Assembly: GCA_044226785.1 (NCBI GenBank)
Contig: JBGAGK010000006.1
Coordinates: 62,001-126,000 of the forward strand
Length of the DNA stretch: 64,000 nt
Direction of reading: 5' to 3'
From: TMP-86 sp039807285
GTDB lineage: Bacteria; Pseudomonadota; Gammaproteobacteria; Steroidobacterales; Steroidobacteraceae
Numbering within the stretch: the first letter of the stretch is position 1; every line of letters begins with the position of its first letter. A program made the position numbers and the translations under genes. The notes under the pieces are model-generated. The model saw nothing but the letters and a program-made list of their open reading frames with translations. It had not been told where the DNA came from and did not search any database. Of this stretch, positions 53,236 to 62,907 are shown piece by piece.

Positions 53236-53777
53236 GAACGTCGATGGCCCTTCGGGGGCCGGGTCGCTGCCGGCACATCACCCGGCAACAAGGTCAGCTG
53301 CCCTTCGCTCGTTCCCCGCCGCCGGTGGTGATGGCGCAGCTGGTCGATCTCGGCACGAAATGCTTCGACATCCTGGAAGCTCCGGTACACCGAAGCGAAA
53401 CGCACATACCCCACCTCATCCAGCTGGCGCAGCTCATCCATGACCAGCTCGCCAATGGCGCGAGAGGAAATTTCCCTCTCGCCCAGGTTCAGCAGATGAT
53501 GGCAGATCCGCCCGGCAGCCTGCTCGATGGCATCGCTCCTCACCGGGCGTTTCTCCAGTGCCCGCAGCATGCCGGCCCGCAGCTTGTGCTCATCGAAGGG
53601 TTCACGCCGGTTGTCGCTCTTGACCACGGCCGGAAGCAGGAGCTCAGCCACCTCGAAGGTCGTGAATCGCTCCTCACACTGCAGGCATTCCCGCCTGCGG
53701 CGGATCTGTCTGCCCTCTGCAGCCAGCCTGGAGTCGATCACCTTGGTTTCGGCATGATTGCAGAACGGACAATGCAT
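53232..53777 (-). CDS. nrdR: Ribonucleotide reductase regulator NrdR
   Basis: Repressor of ribonucleotide reductase genes that senses ATP/dATP. The zinc ribbon at the N-terminus has CPFC and CLQC, with IRRRRECLQCEERFTTFE near 25-42. The ATP-cone follows (RREPFDEHKLRAGMLRALEK near 58-77). At 181 residues it is a little longer than usual, with an extra basic tail (about 155-181). It follows glyA and heads the riboflavin genes, as in many gammaproteobacteria. Confidence 0.96.
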   Translation of the reverse strand: MHCPFCNHAETKVIDSRLAAEGRQIRRRRECLQCEERFTTFEVAELLLPAVVKSDNRREPFDEHKLRAGMLRALEKRPVRSDAIEQAAGRICHHLLNLGEREISSRAIGELVMDELRQLDEVGYVRFASVYRSFQDVEAFRAEIDQLRHHHRRRGTSEGQLTLLPGDVPAATRPPKGHRRS

Positions 53778-53812
53778 CGTCGGCTCGTGATCTCATCGCC
53801 TGTGCATCATCG

Positions 53813-55069
53813 TCAGCCCCTGTAGACGGGGAAACGACTGCACAGCGCGACGACCTCGGCGGTCACACGCCTGTGCACGGCCTCATCGCCCATGTGGTCG
53901 AGCAGATCGGCGATCCAGCCAGCCAGCTGCGCACACTCGGACTCCTTCAGGCCGCGGGTGGTCGCCGCCGGCGTGCCCATGCGAAGACCGCTGGTGATCG
54001 CAGGCGGCCGCGGATCGTTGGGAACCGCATTCTTGTTCACCGTGATGTGTGCACGCCCCAAAGCGTTGTCCGCATCCTTGCCGGTGACGTTCTTGTCGAT
54101 CAGATCAAGCAGGAACAGGTGATTGTCGGTACCACCCGATACGATCCTGTAGCCTCGCTGCTGCAGCACCCGCGTCATCGCCTGGGCATTGGCCAGGATC
54201 TGCGCCGAATAGGCGGCGAACTCCGGCTGCATCGCCTCGTGGAATGCCACGGCCTTGGCTGCGATGACATGCATCAACGGGCCACCCTGCGTGCCCGGGA
54301 ATACCATCGAATTGAGCTTCTTGTGGATTTCCTCGTTGGGGCGGGCCAGGATCAGGCCGCCGCGCGGGCCCCGCAGGGTCTTGTGGGTGGTCGAGGTACA
54401 CACATCCGCGAACGGCACCGGGTTGGGATAATGACCCGTGGCGACGAGGCCGGCCACGTGAGCCATGTCCACCAGAAAATACGCGCCCACGGAATCGGCG
54501 ATCGCCCGGAACCGCGCAAAGTCGATCCGGCGCGAATAGGCCGAGAACCCCGCGATGATCAGCCGGGGTCTGTGTTCCTTCGCCAGACGTTCGACCTGAT
54601 CGTAGTCGATCGTGCCGGTGTCGGCTTTCAGGCCGTACTGCACGGCCTTGAACACCTTGCCTGAAAAATTGACCCTGGCCCCATGCGTGAGATGCCCGCC
54701 GCTGTCCAGGCTCATGCCCAGGATGGTGTCTCCCGGATTCACCAGCGCAAGATAGGCTGCGGCGTTCGCCTGCGAGCCCGAATGCGGCTGGACGTTTGCG
54801 TAGGCGGCACCGAACAGCTTCCTGGCCCGATCGATGGCCAGCTGTTCGGCAATATCCACGAACTCGCAACCGCCGTAGTACCGTCGGCCGGGGTAGCCTT
54901 CCGCGTACTTGTTGGTCAGTACCGACCCCTGGGCTGCAAGCACCCGCGGACTGGTGTAGTTCTCCGAGGCGATCAGCTCGATGTGATCCTCCTGCCGGCG
55001 CGTTTCCCGGTCGATTGCGTCGGCCAGCTCAGGATCGAATCCGGCAATGGTCATCTGGGAACTGAACAT
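53813..55069 (-). CDS. glyA: Serine hydroxymethyltransferase
   Basis: Interconverts serine and glycine with tetrahydrofolate, PLP-dependent. In the 418 residues HIELIASENYTSPRVLAAQG is near 29, the PLP-lysine is in STTHKTLRGPRGG near 230, and GVGAHFLVDMAH-type text occurs as VGAYFLVDMAHVAGL. The open frame extends to 55318, but ATG 55069 has GGAG 9 bases upstream and gives a normal length. The family is a main source of one-carbon units for purL and folate steps. Confidence 0.97.
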   Translation of the reverse strand: MFSSQMTIAGFDPELADAIDRETRRQEDHIELIASENYTSPRVLAAQGSVLTNKYAEGYPGRRYYGGCEFVDIAEQLAIDRARKLFGAAYANVQPHSGSQANAAAYLALVNPGDTILGMSLDSGGHLTHGARVNFSGKVFKAVQYGLKADTGTIDYDQVERLAKEHRPRLIIAGFSAYSRRIDFARFRAIADSVGAYFLVDMAHVAGLVATGHYPNPVPFADVCTSTTHKTLRGPRGGLILARPNEEIHKKLNSMVFPGTQGGPLMHVIAAKAVAFHEAMQPEFAAYSAQILANAQAMTRVLQQRGYRIVSGGTDNHLFLLDLIDKNVTGKDADNALGRAHITVNKNAVPNDPRPPAITSGLRMGTPAATTRGLKESECAQLAGWIADLLDHMGDEAVHRRVTAEVVALCSRFPVYRG

Positions 55070-55101
55070 CTGAAAGGTCTCCGGCAGGCGAAAAGCGCGA
55101 A

Positions 55102-55107
55102 ATTGTA
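55102..55107 (-). promoter_or_regulatory. Possible -10 element upstream of glyA
   Basis: TACAAT read on the minus strand, 33 bases before the glyA ATG, in an otherwise GC-rich gap of 97 bases. No good -35 stands 16-18 bases upstream (GCTGAT is the best), so a promoter here is only likely. Confidence 0.4.
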
Positions 55108-55166
55108 GCGCAAAACCGCGCCTGATCAGCCCAGCCGGGGCTCCGGCCACGCGGGGATGGAACGGT

Positions 55167-56117
55167 TCAGGTCGCGTCCAGGAGGGCCGCGACCACCCGG
55201 GTCCAGGCGCGCGCCAGATTCTGGCGGTTGTAGCCACCGCCACCCAGGGCGAGCACCCGCCCATGTCCCCATGATGCGGCGATTTCGCAGAGCCGGGTCG
55301 CCGCATGACCATGGGCATGCTCGGAAAAGCTCAGGTGCGTGATCGGATCGCCGGCCAGGCTGTCGGCACCGCACTGCAGGATGATGAACTGTGATTCGGA
55401 TTTCTCCAGATGCCTTTCCACCCGCTCCCATGCCTGCATGAACTGGGTGTCCGACGCGCCGGCAGGCATCGGGATGTTGAGCTTGGTGCCCAATGCAGTT
55501 CCTGCGCCCTCTTCCGAGGCAGCACCCGTGCCCGGATACAGCAGCCGCCCATCTTCATGGATATCGGCAAAACACAGGTCCGGATCGGCCTCATAGGCGT
55601 AGTACACCCCATCGCCATGATGCGCATCGATGTCCACGTAGGCGATGCGCGCAAGGCCATGACGGTGGCGGAGCTGTTCGATCACAACGCCGATGTCGTT
55701 GAACACGCAGAAGCCGGCGGCATGCCCTCGCCCGGCATGATGCAGGCCCGCGATGGGCACGAAAGCCCGGTTCACCCGGCCGCTCATGATGGCCTCAGCC
55801 GCCACCAGGCTCGCACCCACCACGGCGCTTGCCGCCTCGAATACGCCCGGGAATGCCGGTGTATCACCGGCATCGAGATATCCCTCACCCTGGATGGACA
55901 GGCGCCGCACCCGCTCCACATATTCCCGGTGCTGGAAACTCAACAGTTCATCATCGCTCGCCAGCCGCGGCCGCAACGCCTGCACCCGCGCATCCAGTCC
56001 CTGCCGGCGCAGCTCCGCCATGAAATGATCGTGGCGGTCAGTACCGAACGGGTGACCATTGGGGAAGCCGTACCGGGCGATTTCCTTGCCGCTGACCAGC
56101 GCAACGGATGCAGACAT
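55167..56117 (-). CDS. Histone deacetylase family protein (AcuC/arginase-like deacetylase fold)
   Basis: 316 residues with a zinc-dependent deacetylase pattern: GHPFGTDRHDHF near 20, GLHHAGRGHAAGFCVFNDIG near 122-141 (catalytic His pair) and YVDIDAHHGDGVYYAYEADP near 157 (zinc Asp and His). In bacteria such proteins act on acetylated small molecules (polyamines, acetoin-related) or proteins. The substrate cannot be named. It diverges from ettA and lies upstream of glyA. Confidence 0.9.
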   Translation of the reverse strand: MSASVALVSGKEIARYGFPNGHPFGTDRHDHFMAELRRQGLDARVQALRPRLASDDELLSFQHREYVERVRRLSIQGEGYLDAGDTPAFPGVFEAASAVVGASLVAAEAIMSGRVNRAFVPIAGLHHAGRGHAAGFCVFNDIGVVIEQLRHRHGLARIAYVDIDAHHGDGVYYAYEADPDLCFADIHEDGRLLYPGTGAASEEGAGTALGTKLNIPMPAGASDTQFMQAWERVERHLEKSESQFIILQCGADSLAGDPITHLSFSEHAHGHAATRLCEIAASWGHGRVLALGGGGYNRQNLARAWTRVVAALLDAT

Positions 56118-56153
56118 GGCGGAAGCCTAACACACGCATGTCCGCGGCATGCC

Positions 56154-56182
56154 GTGACAATGCCGCGCAACTGCCGGATAAT
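56154..56182 (+). promoter_or_regulatory. Sigma-70-type promoter of ettA
   Basis: GTGACA (-35, 56154-56159) and GATAAT (-10, 56177-56182) are separated by exactly 17 bases, each one base off consensus. The ettA ATG is 41 bases further on, with AAGG 6 bases before it. The promoter stands in the gap shared with the divergent deacetylase gene. Confidence 0.7.
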
Positions 56183-56222
56183 CCGCCCCCGATCCCCGTG
56201 ACCCGACACCTCAAGGTAATCA

Positions 56223-57896
56223 ATGGCTCAGTTCATATACACGATGAACCGGGTGGGCAAGGTCGTGCCCCCCAAGCGCATCATCCTGCGCGACATCAGC
56301 CTGAGTTTTTTCCCTGGCGCCAAGATCGGCGTCCTTGGGCTGAACGGTGCAGGCAAGTCCTCGCTGTTGAGGATCATGGCCGGCATCGACAAGGAGATCG
56401 AGGGCGAAGCCAGGCCCCAGCCCGGCATCAAGGTCGGTTTCCTGCCGCAGGAACCGCAGCTGGATGAGAGCAAGTCGGTGCGCGAGGTGGTCGGGGAAGG
56501 CGTCGGCGATGTCCAGGGCCTCATCGATCGCTTCAACGCCATCAGTGACAAGTTCGCCGAGGAAATGCCCGAGGAAGCGATGAACAAGCTTCTGGAGGAG
56601 CAGGCGCAGTTGCAGGACAGGATCGACGCGGCAGGAGGCTGGGAACTCGAGCGAAAACTGGAGATCGCGGCCGATGCGCTGCGGCTGCCTCCCTGGGAAT
56701 CTCCCATCAGGACCCTGTCGGGCGGCGAAAAGCGCCGGGTTGCATTGTGCCGCCTGCTGCTGTCCAAACCCGACATGTTGCTGCTGGATGAACCCACCAA
56801 TCACCTGGACGCTGAATCAGTGGCCTGGCTGGAGCGCTTCCTGGAGGAATACCCCAGCACCGTGGTGGCGGTCACCCACGACCGTTATTTCCTCGACAAC
56901 GTCGCCCGCTGGATCCTGGAACTGGATCGCGGACATGGCATCCCCTGGGAAGGCAACTACTCCTCCTGGCTCGAACAGAAGGAGGCGCGCCTCGCGCAGG
57001 AGCAGCGCCAGCAGGATGCGCTGGCCAAGACACTGAAGCGCGAACTGGAGTGGGTGCGGACCAACCCCAAGGCAAGGCAGGCCAAGTCCAAGGCGCGCCT
57101 GCAACGCTACGAGGAACTGGCTTCACAGGAATTCCAGAAGCGCAATGAAACCAACGAGATCTACATTCCCCCCGGGGAGCGGCTCGGCGATCTGGTGATC
57201 GAGGCGAAGGGCCTGCGCAAGGGCTTCGGCGACCGCCTGCTGATCGACAACCTCGGATTCAACCTGCCCGCTGGCGGCATCGTGGGCATCATCGGTCCGA
57301 ACGGAGCCGGCAAGACCACGCTGTTTCGCATGCTGGCCGGGATCGAGAAGCCCGATGCCGGGGAGATCCGCATCGGCCCGACGGTCAAGCTGGCCTACGT
57401 CGATCAGTCCCGACAGGCGCTGGATGACAGCAAGAGCGTCTGGGCGGAGATTTCCAACGGCCTGGACCTCATCAAGGTGGGCAACTATGAGACCTCCTCG
57501 CGCGGCTATGTCGGGCGCTTCAACTTCAAGGGCGTGCAGCAGCAGCAGTTGATCGGCGATCTCTCCGGCGGTGAACGCAATCGCGTGCACCTGGCCAAGG
57601 TGCTCAAGTCCGGCGGCAATGTGCTGCTGCTGGACGAACCCACGAACGATCTGGACATCGAGACCCTGCGGGCGCTGGAGGAGGCGCTGCTGGCATTTCC
57701 TGGCTGCGCCGTCGTCATCTCGCACGACCGGTGGTTTCTCGACCGCATCGCCACCCATATCCTGGCTTTCGAAGGCGACTCGCAGGTGGTATGGTTCGAG
57801 GGCAACTACCAGGAATACGTCGAGGATTTCAGGCGGCGCAAGGGCGACATCGCCGCCCAGCCGCACCGCATCCGTTACAAGCCGCTGACAGGATGA
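56223..57896 (+). CDS. ettA: Energy-dependent translational throttle protein EttA
   Basis: An ABC-F protein that binds the ribosomal E site and gates elongation by ATP level. The 557 residues contain two ATPase domains: GLNGAGKSSLL near 40, LSGGEKRRVALCRLLLSKPD with LLLDEPTNHLD near 165-190; then GPNGAGKTTLFRML near 360, LSGGERNRVHLAKVLKSGGN and LLLDEPTNDLD near 450-480. The arm insertion follows the first Walker A, and the linker carries the charged KARQAKSKARLQRYEEL. Its stop overlaps the DUF4145 start by 4 bases. Confidence 0.96.
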   Translation: MAQFIYTMNRVGKVVPPKRIILRDISLSFFPGAKIGVLGLNGAGKSSLLRIMAGIDKEIEGEARPQPGIKVGFLPQEPQLDESKSVREVVGEGVGDVQGLIDRFNAISDKFAEEMPEEAMNKLLEEQAQLQDRIDAAGGWELERKLEIAADALRLPPWESPIRTLSGGEKRRVALCRLLLSKPDMLLLDEPTNHLDAESVAWLERFLEEYPSTVVAVTHDRYFLDNVARWILELDRGHGIPWEGNYSSWLEQKEARLAQEQRQQDALAKTLKRELEWVRTNPKARQAKSKARLQRYEELASQEFQKRNETNEIYIPPGERLGDLVIEAKGLRKGFGDRLLIDNLGFNLPAGGIVGIIGPNGAGKTTLFRMLAGIEKPDAGEIRIGPTVKLAYVDQSRQALDDSKSVWAEISNGLDLIKVGNYETSSRGYVGRFNFKGVQQQQLIGDLSGGERNRVHLAKVLKSGGNVLLLDEPTNDLDIETLRALEEALLAFPGCAVVISHDRWFLDRIATHILAFEGDSQVVWFEGNYQEYVEDFRRRKGDIAAQPHRIRYKPLTG

Positions 57897-58600
57897 GCAT
57901 GGCCATCTACATCGACCCGCACGACGACCTGCATACCGGCTACCAGGGCATCGCACTGACCTGCCCTCATTGTCAGACGTTGTCGCACGTGACGGCGGTC
58001 GGCGTGCCGAAATTCGAGTTGCTGTCCCGCCTGAAACCCCGGGACATCGGCATCGTGTTTCGCTGCGATGCATGCAGCGAGCCGGTGTTTCTCCGGTTCC
58101 CGGTGAAAGCGTACACCGACATCCGGATCGAACTGGGCAGCAACTACACCGAGATCGAACGGGCTCGGGAGACCTTCCCGCTGACCTATCTGCCGGAACA
58201 GACCGAGGGGCTTTTCAAGGAAGCCCTGCAGTGTTACGCCTCGGGCTATCTGCAGGCATTCGCGGCACTGTGCAGGCGGACCGCGCAGTCACTGTTTCAT
58301 GAACTGGGCGAAATCGGCAAGCTGGAGCTGTTCGACACCCTGCAGGACATACGCGTCCTGGCCGAACTCGACGAGGACACCTTTGGTGTCCTGCGGGGCG
58401 TGATCTTCGGCAGCGATGCCGATCCCTGGGCCCATCAACCCCGGGTGGACTCGCAGACCGCCGGCATCCTGCTCGAGGTGATGAAGGATCTGCTCTACCA
58501 GACCTTCGTCCGCAAGAGCCGCCTCCAGCAGGCGATGACGGTCAGGCGCTACCTGACACCGTTGACAGCGTCGGGCACGGGAACCCGGGCCATCAGCTGA
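57893..58600 (+). CDS. DUF4145 domain protein with N-terminal zinc-finger-like pairs
   Basis: 235 residues. CPHC near 25 and CDAC near 59 look like the knuckles of a zinc ribbon. A mostly helical DUF4145-type domain follows (FKEALQCYASGYLQAFAALC then RRTAQSLFHEL, near 110-140). Domains of this type occur fused to restriction enzymes and in stand-alone proteins of unknown role. ATGA overlap with ettA implies coupled translation. The 3' end overlaps the purL stop by 8 bases in convergent orientation. Confidence 0.82.
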   Translation: MSMAIYIDPHDDLHTGYQGIALTCPHCQTLSHVTAVGVPKFELLSRLKPRDIGIVFRCDACSEPVFLRFPVKAYTDIRIELGSNYTEIERARETFPLTYLPEQTEGLFKEALQCYASGYLQAFAALCRRTAQSLFHELGEIGKLELFDTLQDIRVLAELDEDTFGVLRGVIFGSDADPWAHQPRVDSQTAGILLEVMKDLLYQTFVRKSRLQQAMTVRRYLTPLTASGTGTRAIS

Positions 58601-61600
58601 CGAATACCCGGGCATTGCGAAACAGGCGCATCCAGCCGCCTTCTTCGCCCCACTCGCGCGGCCGCCAGGAGTTCTGCACCGAACGGAACACCCGTTCCGG
58701 GTGCGGCATGATGGCCGTCACCCGACCATCCAGGCTGGTCACCCCCGTCAGTCCTGAAGGCGATCCGCTCGGATTCTCCGGATAGTGTTCGGTCCTGACA
58801 CCCCGATGATCCACGAATCGCAGGGCGGTGATGGACAGCCGATCCAGCGCCTGCGCCGCGGCATTGTCCATCTCGGCGCGACCCTCGCCATGGGCCACCG
58901 CAACCGGCAGGATCGAGCCAGCCATGCCCCCCAGCAGCACCGAGCGCGAATGCGGAATCTCCACCAGCGACAGGCGGGCTTCATAGCGCTCTGACCGGTT
59001 GGTCACGAAACGCGGCCAGCTGTGCGCACCCGGGATGATTTCCTTCAGGGCGGCCAGCATCTGGCAGCCATTGCACACCCCCAGGGTGAATGTGCCGGCA
59101 CGGTCGAAGAAAGCGCTGAACTCATCGCGCGTGCGGGCGTGATACAGGATCGACTTGGCCCAGCCCTCGCCTGCCCCCAGCACATCGCCGAAAGAGAACC
59201 CTCCACACCCCACCAGTCCATGGAAGCCGGCCAGTGTCTGCCGGCCGGCGATCAGGTCCGTCATGTGCACATCGAAGGCATCGAAGCCGGCACGCACGAA
59301 CACCGCCGCCATCTCCACGTGACTGTTCACACCCTGTTCGCGCAGGATCGCAACCCGCGGGCGTGCGCCGCGGCCGATGAACGGCGCTGTCACGTCTTCG
59401 GCCGGATCGAATGTCAGCCTTGCGTACAGACCCGGGTCCCGGTCATCCAGGATCCGGTCATACTCCTCACGCGCGCATTGCGGATCATCCCGAAGTTCGG
59501 CTATCCGGAACGAAGTCTCGCTCCACATGCGCTGGAGCTCCACACGCTCGCCCGCATACACCCTGCGGCCGGCAGCAGATGCCTCGATGCGGCCGTCGCC
59601 GCGCGGCGAAGCGGTCGTGCGGTGACATCCGCGCAGTCCATGGCGATCCAGAATCCCGCTCACACGGGCAAGATCCGTGCGGCGGATCTGGATCACGGCT
59701 CCGAGTTCCTCCGCAAAGGCGGCGGCAACCGGATCCGGGGACGAACCCAGGTCGATGTCAAGACCACATCTGGATGCGAATGCCATCTCCAGCAGGCAGA
59801 CCAAGAGCCCCCCGTCGGATCGATCGTGGTAGGCCAGCACCAGCCCTGCGTCCTTCAGATCCCGGAGCGCGGCACAGAACGACTGGAGCAGCTGCGGCGA
59901 GTCCAGGTCCGGTGGTGTTCCGCCATGTTCACCGAACACCTGGGCCCAGCCGGACCCGCCCAGCCGGTCCTGGCCGCGGCCCAGATCGATGAGCAGCAGT
60001 ACCGAGTCCACATCCCTGACAAGCTCCGGCGTCAGCGTGCGACGAACGTCGCCGACCGGGGCGAACGCCGAGATGATGACCGACACGGGCGAGGTCACGG
60101 TGTGTTCAGTTCCGCCCTCACGCCAGCGCGTCTTCATCGACAGGGAGTCCTTGCCGACCGGGATGGTGAGTCCCAGGGCAACGCACAGCTCGGCGCCCAC
60201 AGCCTTCACCGTGTCGTAGAGGTCCGCATCTTCGCCCGGCTCCCCACAGGCCGCCATCCAGTTGGCGGAGAGCCTCACATCCCGCAGTTCGCGTACATCG
60301 GCGCAGAAGATGTTGGTCACCGCTTCGGCCACCGCAAGCCGACCGGATGCAGCCGGGTTCAACAGCGCCACCGGCGCCCGTTCGCCCATGGACATCGCTT
60401 CGCCCGTGTAACCCAGATAGTCGGTCAGGGTCACACCTGCATCAGCTACGGGTACCTGCCACGGCCCGACCATCTGGTCCCGGCTGATCAGGCCGCCGAC
60501 ACTGCGATCGCCGATGGTGACCAGGAAGCTCTTGTCGGCCACCGCGGGCAGACGCAGCACGCGCGCAAGCGATGGGCCCAGATCGTGGCCCGCACCAGAC
60601 AATGCGGCGGCAGGATGCGCCACATGCCGCACGTCGCGATGCATTCGCGGCGGTTTGCCCAGCAACACATCCAGCGGCATGTCCACCGGGCAATCGCCGG
60701 CTTTGGCGTCGACCACGCACAATTGTCCATCACCGGTCACGTGTCCGACCACGGCGAACGGACAGCGCTCGCGCTCGCACAACACTGAAAACAGGGGCAG
60801 GCTCCCGGGCGCCAAAGCGATGACATAGCGCTCCTGGGCCTCGTTGCACCACAGCTCCAGGGGCGAAAGAGCGCTTTCCGCGCTGGGGATGCGCCGAAGG
60901 TCGATCCGGCCGCCGCGACGGCTGTGCGCGATGGCTTCGGGCAGCGCATTCGAAAGCCCCCCGGCCCCCACATCGTGGATCAGCAGGATGGGATTGCCCT
61001 CGCCCAGTGCCCAGCATCGATCGATGACTTCCTGGGCACGTCGTTGCATCTCCGGATTTCCGCGCTGCACCGATGCGAAGTCCAGTTCGGAGGAGCTGCT
61101 GCCGCTTCCCACCGAAGATGCCGCACCGCCGCCCAGGCCGATCAGCATGGCGGGGCCACCCAGCACGACCAGTTGCGCACCGACGCAAACATCCTTCTTC
61201 TCCACATGTGGCCGGCGGATGTTGCCCAGACCACCGGCGATCATGATGGGTTTGTGATACCCGCGCACACAGGTCTCACCCTGTTGTTCGAAGGTACGGA
61301 AATAGCCGCTGATATTGGGCCGGCCGAACTCGTTGTTGAACGCCGCGGCTCCCAGTGGCCCGTGGATCATGATCTCGAGCGGAGTCGCAAGGTGCGATGG
61401 TGCGCACGGGGCGGTTTCCCAGGGCAGGGCGAGCGCGGGGATATTCAGGTTGGAGACCGAAAATCCGCACAACCCCGCCTTGGGTCTCGCTCCGATGCCC
61501 GTGGCACCCTCATCGCGAATCTCGCCTCCCGCGCCGGTGGCAGCGCCGGCGAACGGCGCGATCGCGGTGGGATGATTGTGGGTCTCGACCTTGATGAGAA

Positions 61601-62465
61601 AATCCACCGGCTCGTCATTCCCGACGTAGCATCGGCTGTTCGGGTCGGCGAAGAAACGCCGCGCCACCGGACCCTCGATGACTGCCGCATTGTCCCGATA
61701 GGCCGACAGCACACCCCGGGGATTGGCCGCATGCGTGGCCCGAATCAGTCCGAACAGGGAATCCGGCTGCGGTACGCCGTCGATGGTGAACTGCGCGTTG
61801 AAGATCTTGTGCCGGCAATGCTCCGAGTTGGCCTGCGCGAACATCATCAGCTCGGCATCGGTGGGATCACGTCGCATGCGCCGGAACGCTTCCAGCAGAT
61901 AGTCGATTTCATCGGACGACAGCGCCAGACCCCAGTCGGTATTCGCCTTCTCCAGGGCCCCGCGCCCCTCATGCAGCAGCGGCACCCTGCGCAGGGTACG
62001 TGCCGGGCCTTCCTCGAACAGCAGCTCCGGATCGAAATGAGCCGTCCACACCGACTCGGTCATGCGATCGTGGAAAAGTGCAGTCAGGCCATGCAGGACC
62101 TCGGGCTGCAAGGGCGAGGCGGAGTCGATCAGGTATCGCACGCCGCGCTCGATGCGGCGCACCTGCGACAACCCACAGACATGGGCGATGTCGGTCGCCT
62201 TGCTCGACCAGGGTGAGAGGGTCCCCACCCGAGGGGTGACCGTCAATTGCGTGCCTGAAACCCGGGGCGGTGCCTCGGGGGGGCCGTAGCTCAGCAGCCG
62301 GTTGAGCAGCAGGAGCTGGGGCTCATCGAGTTGCCCCGTGATATCGATGAAATGCACGAAGTGCGCACTCAACGAGGTCACGTCCGGCGCTGCGCCCTTC
62401 ACGCTGTGCAGCAGCCTTTCGAGCCGGAAGCGGGACAGGGCCGGCGCCCCCAGCAGCGTCAGCAT
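58593..62465 (-). CDS. purL: Phosphoribosylformylglycinamidine synthase, single chain
   Basis: Fourth step of purine synthesis. The 1290 residues give the long single-chain form of gammaproteobacteria: an N-terminal PurS-like part, two ATP-grasp-unrelated synthetase halves (FNAQFTIDG, VKVETHNHPTAIAPFAGAAT near 290, GKDSLSMKTRW near 770) and a C-terminal glutaminase. The glutaminase Cys lies in LGVCNGCQML near 1130, and the triad His and Glu in MPHPERVF near the end. I see no frameshift or missing block. Confidence 0.97.
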   Translation of the reverse strand: MLTLLGAPALSRFRLERLLHSVKGAAPDVTSLSAHFVHFIDITGQLDEPQLLLLNRLLSYGPPEAPPRVSGTQLTVTPRVGTLSPWSSKATDIAHVCGLSQVRRIERGVRYLIDSASPLQPEVLHGLTALFHDRMTESVWTAHFDPELLFEEGPARTLRRVPLLHEGRGALEKANTDWGLALSSDEIDYLLEAFRRMRRDPTDAELMMFAQANSEHCRHKIFNAQFTIDGVPQPDSLFGLIRATHAANPRGVLSAYRDNAAVIEGPVARRFFADPNSRCYVGNDEPVDFLIKVETHNHPTAIAPFAGAATGAGGEIRDEGATGIGARPKAGLCGFSVSNLNIPALALPWETAPCAPSHLATPLEIMIHGPLGAAAFNNEFGRPNISGYFRTFEQQGETCVRGYHKPIMIAGGLGNIRRPHVEKKDVCVGAQLVVLGGPAMLIGLGGGAASSVGSGSSSSELDFASVQRGNPEMQRRAQEVIDRCWALGEGNPILLIHDVGAGGLSNALPEAIAHSRRGGRIDLRRIPSAESALSPLELWCNEAQERYVIALAPGSLPLFSVLCERERCPFAVVGHVTGDGQLCVVDAKAGDCPVDMPLDVLLGKPPRMHRDVRHVAHPAAALSGAGHDLGPSLARVLRLPAVADKSFLVTIGDRSVGGLISRDQMVGPWQVPVADAGVTLTDYLGYTGEAMSMGERAPVALLNPAASGRLAVAEAVTNIFCADVRELRDVRLSANWMAACGEPGEDADLYDTVKAVGAELCVALGLTIPVGKDSLSMKTRWREGGTEHTVTSPVSVIISAFAPVGDVRRTLTPELVRDVDSVLLLIDLGRGQDRLGGSGWAQVFGEHGGTPPDLDSPQLLQSFCAALRDLKDAGLVLAYHDRSDGGLLVCLLEMAFASRCGLDIDLGSSPDPVAAAFAEELGAVIQIRRTDLARVSGILDRHGLRGCHRTTASPRGDGRIEASAAGRRVYAGERVELQRMWSETSFRIAELRDDPQCAREEYDRILDDRDPGLYARLTFDPAEDVTAPFIGRGARPRVAILREQGVNSHVEMAAVFVRAGFDAFDVHMTDLIAGRQTLAGFHGLVGCGGFSFGDVLGAGEGWAKSILYHARTRDEFSAFFDRAGTFTLGVCNGCQMLAALKEIIPGAHSWPRFVTNRSERYEARLSLVEIPHSRSVLLGGMAGSILPVAVAHGEGRAEMDNAAAQALDRLSITALRFVDHRGVRTEHYPENPSGSPSGLTGVTSLDGRVTAIMPHPERVFRSVQNSWRPREWGEEGGWMRLFRNARVFVS

Positions 62466-62480
62466 CGAAAGTCCGGCCGG

Positions 62481-62822
62481 CTATTTGCGCGCGTTGGAAT
62501 CTCCACCCGGATATATCGGAACCGGAAACTGGGCCACGTTGCTGCCCCCCTCCAGCGTCGTGATCTTGCTCACGCCCTGCTTGCGGACCTCGTCGATTCG
62601 CAACACCGAGTGCAGAGGCAGGTAGGTACGCCGTACCCCGTCGAATTCGGACTTGATCCTCTCTTCCGTCGGGTCCAGCACGACGGAGGATCGTTCACCG
62701 AATACGAGTTCCTCAACTTCGATGAATCCAAACAGGCTGCCGTGAGTCACCTTCCGGGCATAGATTTCGTAGACCTTGCCCTGGTTGACGAACAGAACCT
62801 TGAAAATGTGACTCGCAGCCAT
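62481..62822 (-). CDS. DUF1820 family protein
   Basis: 113 residues, a small conserved protein of gammaproteobacteria with no known function. HIFKVLFVNQGKVYEIYARK near 5-24, GSLFGFIEVEELVFGERSSV and RTYLPLHSVLRIDEV are the family pattern. The frame can start at a TTG at 62837; ATG 62822 (MAASHIFK) is preferred. It has its own promoter, and lies 15 bases before the purL ATG, so it probably leads a small unit with purL. Confidence 0.9.
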   Translation of the reverse strand: MAASHIFKVLFVNQGKVYEIYARKVTHGSLFGFIEVEELVFGERSSVVLDPTEERIKSEFDGVRRTYLPLHSVLRIDEVRKQGVSKITTLEGGSNVAQFPVPIYPGGDSNARK

Positions 62823-62855
62823 CAACGCGGCCCCCAACTGGGTAATGTGGACACC

Positions 62856-62885
62856 ATTATACGAGGCCGGGGTGCCTCGCGTGAA
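62856..62885 (-). promoter_or_regulatory. Sigma-70-type promoter of the DUF1820 gene (and purL)
   Basis: On the minus strand a consensus TATAAT (-10, plus-strand 62856-62861) lies 18 bases after TTCACG (-35, 62880-62885). The start of transcription would be about 25 bases before ATG 62822. A perfect -10 is rare in this GC-rich window. Confidence 0.72.
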
Positions 62886-62907
62886 ACCGTGCAGGAGAAA
62901 TCAGGGT

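Noticed and set aside
55070..55318. Upstream extension of glyA
   Set aside because: It lacks family similarity and runs into the deacetylase gene. A good ribosome site precedes ATG 55069.
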